Assembly: GCF_000001735.4 (NCBI RefSeq) | Contig: NC_003074.8 | Location: 5,828,101-5,892,100 of the forward strand | DNA: 64,000 bases | From: Arabidopsis thaliana | Taxonomy: Eukaryota > Streptophyta > Magnoliopsida > Brassicales > Brassicaceae | Reading direction: 5' to 3' | Shown: positions 58,845 through 64,000 of the stretch, in pieces | How positions within the stretch are numbered: the first letter of the stretch is position 1 | Layout of the letters: every line of letters starts with the position of its first letter | Made by a program: the position numbers and the translations under genes | Notes under the pieces: generated by a model | Databases searched by the model: none | The model's input: the letters and a program-made list of their open reading frames with translations, nothing else | Told to the model about the DNA's origin: nothing

Positions 58845-60551
58845 TGTTTTTGGCTGCAGAAGTATATTTATGCGTGTACTTTGAGCATGTGAGGTTCTTA
58901 TTGCATAGTACTAATATACATAGTTTTTGGATGACAAAAGTCAAGCTCTAGCTTGGGGTTATTAATGAAATGTTACCCAAATTTGTTTTCTTAGTCAATT
59001 GTTGTTGACTCAAGTTATTATGGGAACGAACAATTGATGGGGCTAATTAATCACCTTCTATGGATTTATTCTTTAATTCGATATAATTCCACCTTTATTA
59101 TTCCATTGAACAAGTTAAGAAAAAAATATTTGAATTATTAATCATTGCCGTTTTTAATAAAATAAAATCTTACACTTTCAGAAAATTTTTATTTGAAAAG
59201 ATTTCAAAATCTTGAGTTATTAATGTAATCATATCATACAAAATTCCCATATCTAAGCATAAGAATTCTATGGATGAGTGTTCGGATTCCGAACTATGTT
59301 TCGTATCTTCCTTTGAGTATTTTTTTTTATCGTACTATTCAACTATCGTTTTTGTAACCTTTTATGAGAAGCATAACCAGGATCAGTTCCTCTGTTCAGT
59401 GTGGAAAAAGTTTATTTTCTATATGTGATGTGTATTTGTACATGTGTTTGTATAAATGATAATATAACGTATTTTGAAACTACCGCAATGCAATATATTT
59501 TTGACATGTTTTAAAAGAGAAAATTATGATTTCGATTTAGGAAGTATATAATTTTAAATCGTATGGACGATAGCAAAAATACATACTGATATTATGTAAT
59601 AATGTGTATTGTAGTTTTGTATACTTATATTTAGTCAAAATATGTATGTAATCTTTTTAAAAATGGGATAACATTGTATAGATAATAAATGTTTATATAG
59701 TTTAGTTAGCTAATGTAATTAAATTGCAATTGCGTAATACTAATTCTAATATTACTGTAGTCTAGTGGTGAGAGTTGGAGGTATGGCTTTGAAGGTTCGA
59801 ACCCCGTTAGTTATTTTTTCCAATGAAGGAAAAATGACAAAATTAATCTTATTCTTCCTTCAAAAATCGACCTCTTCAAAATCCTAGCCCGCCACCCGTT
59901 AATTTTTTCACGATTTTGATCCGTTTTTCTTAATTTTCTTTTGTAAGATAGAGATACATGTTATATTCAACTATTATCAATTGATTTATATGTTAAACAA
60001 AAACAATATTTTCTATAACATTATGTGAATGTTTGGAGAATGATATTTATCAAACATGAAAATATTGGTATTGAAACATGTATGTGTCTTTTTATTGTTG
60101 ACCCTTGATTTCTGCTACAACTATTGTCAGTCAATTTACCATTTCGGATGTGTAATCATGGTATGAGAATGGGTTGTTGCTCTTTCTGATTCTTAGTTAG
60201 ACCACATGTCCTAATAAAAGAGAGAGAGAAAAACTTCGCAATTCTTAGCAATTAGCATTAGTGCAGAGATAGTGATCTGATTAGTATTCTTCTAACTCAC
60301 TTTCCTGAATTCTCTTCTTTATGTAGATATGCATTCACAAATATGTATTCATGATTTTTGGCATTAAGAAAGTTTTACTGTAGGCAAATTTCAAAGGTTA
60401 TGTGGATTTACAGTAGAAGTAACGAGATGTGAAAGTTTGTTTTCATTCTTAGCTAAGAAGCAAGACATAATAGTTGACTAAGAATTTATTCATTTATTGG
60501 TTCTAAAGTTACTACTACAACAGAGTGAATGACATTGAATAGTTTCTGCCA
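58845..60551. other. Promoter of copy 2 plus unique spacer
   Basis: 58855-59370 is shared with the other units. About 59400-60160 is unique to this place and contains a SINE-like segment. 60170-60355 matches the PMEI2 upstream spacer. No ORF. Confidence 0.5.
59750..59960 (+). mobile_element. tRNA-derived SINE-like relic
   Basis: A-box-like TAGTCTAGTGGTGAGAG (59758-59774) and a perfect B-box GGTTCGAACCC (59794-59804), spaced as in RNA polymerase III promoters. The sequence around them cannot fold as a tRNA (no acceptor stem, no CCA-end pairing). This head resembles Brassicaceae SINE heads. The 3' limit is a guess. Confidence 0.55.
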
Positions 60552-61136
60552 TCATGCAGGTGAAAGATTCATAAAAGAAGTCAAAACGTCAGAGAAAACC
60601 CTATCAATGTTACAAAATCTTTTAAAAAACAAATTGAGCTTCGTTACATAAACCGGCACATCATCCCGTCCTTCAAACTGAGCTTCACACACTGATATAC
60701 TAACAAAGGCTTTAGCAGCCCCTTGAGATGCTAACTGGTACGCCTTAGAGGTCACAGACCCTTGAGCTTCCTCGATCGCTTTAATGGCTCCTTCATAATC
60801 TCTCACGCAAGTCTCATATGAGGTCCTGAGCGTCGGATCAGTAGTGGTTCTCACTGCGCCTTTCATCGCCGCTAGGCTCTTATAGCCCAACAATTGCGTC
60901 TTTTGGAAGACTAAATCGAGAAGACCTTGTAGGTCGAGGGTGAATGTTGTAGGATCAGCGGTTAGCCAAGTGATGCAGAAGGGGTGGTCAATGTGCGGAC
61001 TTGCGCAGAGTTGCTGAAGTAAATCTTTTGTGATTTTGTCACTCGGAGATAAAGATGAAGACAAAGGGGTGATTGATAGAAGAACGAGAAGAGGAAGAAG
61101 TGAAAATACGTTTCTTTTGACGCAAGGATAAGCCAT
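60552..61136 (-). CDS. PMEI/invertase inhibitor family protein, tandem copy 3
   Basis: Single-exon, 194 residues, beginning MAYPCVKRNVFSLLPLLVLL. The hairpin is LCASPHIDHPFCITWL, then CVRDYEGAIKAIEEA and SVCEAQFEGRDDVPVY. The C-terminus extends beyond copies 1 and 2 (VLTSFMNLSPA) because its stop lies further downstream. It shares the longer upstream spacer with copy 1, so copies 1 and 3 look closest. Secreted inhibitor; target unknown. By position it is At3g17230. Confidence 0.9.
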   Translation of the reverse strand: MAYPCVKRNVFSLLPLLVLLSITPLSSSLSPSDKITKDLLQQLCASPHIDHPFCITWLTADPTTFTLDLQGLLDLVFQKTQLLGYKSLAAMKGAVRTTTDPTLRTSYETCVRDYEGAIKAIEEAQGSVTSKAYQLASQGAAKAFVSISVCEAQFEGRDDVPVYVTKLNLFFKRFCNIDRVFSDVLTSFMNLSPA

Positions 61137-62177
61137 TGTCTTGGCTGCGGAAAGATAATTATGCGTATACTTGAGAGTCTGGGAGGTTCTTATTGCATAC
61201 TAATAAGTACATAGTTTTTGGATGACAATAGAAAGATATTATGAAATGTGACCCAAATTATTATTTGTTGACTCAATTAATGTGAGAACGAACGTATTTA
61301 GGGAGACAAAAAGCTTTCCTTAAAACTCCATCTTTATTGGATGTGGAAATCTTAAATGTCTAAATTCTATAATATTCTTCTTTAATTCTATATTATTCGC
61401 AATCCACCATTATTATTCAATTCATAAGTTAAGAAAAAAATCTTCGAATTATTATTCATTGCCATTTTTATAACAAAAGAAAATCTTACTTTGAGGAAAT
61501 TCTTTTATTTGAAAAGATTTCAAAATCTTGGGTTATTAGTATAAATCATATCATACAAAATTCCCAAATCTAAAACATAAGAAAATTCTATGGATGAGTG
61601 TCCGAACTGTGTGTTTTGTTTATCTTCTTTTGAGTATTTTTTATCGTACTACTCAACTATCGTTTTTGAATTTTGACAATGGTAAGTATCTTGAGCATAC
61701 ATATGAAAAGAAACGAATCATGTCCCAAAATTTGGAAGCAAACTGAAATCATAAAACTGAACACAATCATACAGTGAAAAAATCATATCGAATTTGGTTA
61801 TCCTCTTTCACCAAAACCACCGATCATACCTGATTAATCACATTTGGTTCATTGAGCATATCAAATTATTACTATAGTTGGGCCTAACCCGCAACTGAAA
61901 ATCTGGAGAAGATTTAACGAATAAAAAAGAGTGGTAAAACCGTTAAAGTATTTTCTTTCAGCTCATCTCATATCCACCAGAAATTAAAAATCAAAAGTTT
62001 AAACCAAAGTCATCTTGATTTGGCTTGTCGTAGGCGGCTTTACTTCCTTCTCCCTCTCAATCCACATCTCCTAGTATACGCATCAACACACACAAAAGAA
62101 AAATCAAAACCCGAAGAACCAAGAAAGTCATCCACCGAAACAGAATCAACACCAAACCATGATGTACCTGAGGGCTT
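61137..62177. other. PMEI copy 3 promoter and LPD2 3' region
   Basis: 61140-61800 belongs to the PMEI unit (leader and promoter). 61800-62177 is spacer and LPD2 3' UTR. No other gene. Confidence 0.5.

Positions 62178-64000
<1,823 letters not shown>

Larger units (their letters stand above)
55871..61800 (-). repeat. Tandem array of PMEI gene units
   Basis: Three near-identical gene units (CDS at 56274, 58281 and 60552) share coding, leader (CTTGGCTGCGGAAAGATA-type) and far-promoter sequence (ATTCTATGGATGAGTGT at 57250, 59265 and 61590). The unit is roughly 2-2.3 kb head-to-tail. A partial unit without CDS lies at 57472-57930. Confidence 0.8.

Overview
The window matches Arabidopsis thaliana (Brassicaceae) chromosome 3, from about At3g17090 to At3g17240. 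I base this on recognising the gene order from memory: clade D PP2C, AIF3, a PMEI/defensin-like cluster, RFC3, SCPL33, TAS3, GA2ox5, UPL6, HS1, PMEI2 and mitochondrial LPD2. The DNA is AT-rich, introns are short with GT..AG ends, and genes are compact. No database search was possible. Exon limits were read by eye from splice sites, reading phase and family motifs.

Layout. 1-1.2 kb: 3' end of a PP2C phosphatase. 1.9-2.5 kb, minus strand: an apparent snoRNA cluster (two C/D candidates, one H/ACA candidate) behind a telo-box plus site II promoter. 3.4-4.1 kb: AIF3, an atypical bHLH. 4.1-9.8 kb: gene-poor, with repeat relics. 9.9-10.4 kb: a secreted glycine-rich protein. 14.3-15.1 kb: a small single-pass membrane protein. 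16.4-21.4 kb: four PMEI-type inhibitor genes, one with an internal stop. 21.7-24.0 kb: a defensin-like gene and its internally deleted relic. 24.1-26.8 kb: two convergent genes with acidic tracts, an acidic nuclear-type protein and RFC3 (plastid S6-like). 27.0-31.1 kb: an F-box-associated fragment and SCPL33.

33.4-34.3 kb: TAS3, with both miR390 sites, two tandem tasiR-ARFs and a spliced 50-codon ORF that stops just before the first miR390 site. 34.3-41.7 kb: a gene desert with a non-autonomous Helitron, MITE pieces and a pseudogene-like locus with three tandem exon copies. 41.7-44.8 kb: GA2ox5, broken by a 5'-truncated LINE with a clean 16-bp target duplication. 45.4-53.0 kb: UPL6, a HECT E3 ligase with about 26 exons. 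53.5-53.9 kb: a second short LINE tail. 54.2-54.8 kb: HS1. 55.2-61.1 kb: PMEI2 and three tandem paralogues, with the remains of a probable fourth unit. 62.2-64.0 kb: mitochondrial lipoamide dehydrogenase LPD2, cut by the window edge.

Themes. The PMEI-type genes form two groups that grew by local duplication. TAS3 is the main regulatory RNA locus. I see no LTR retrotransposon, viral copy, CRISPR array or operon. I did not find a wholly new system. The less expected observations are the snoRNA cluster, the probable deleted PMEI unit, the paired inverted W-boxes, the triplicated exons and a 33-kb-distant duplicated segment.
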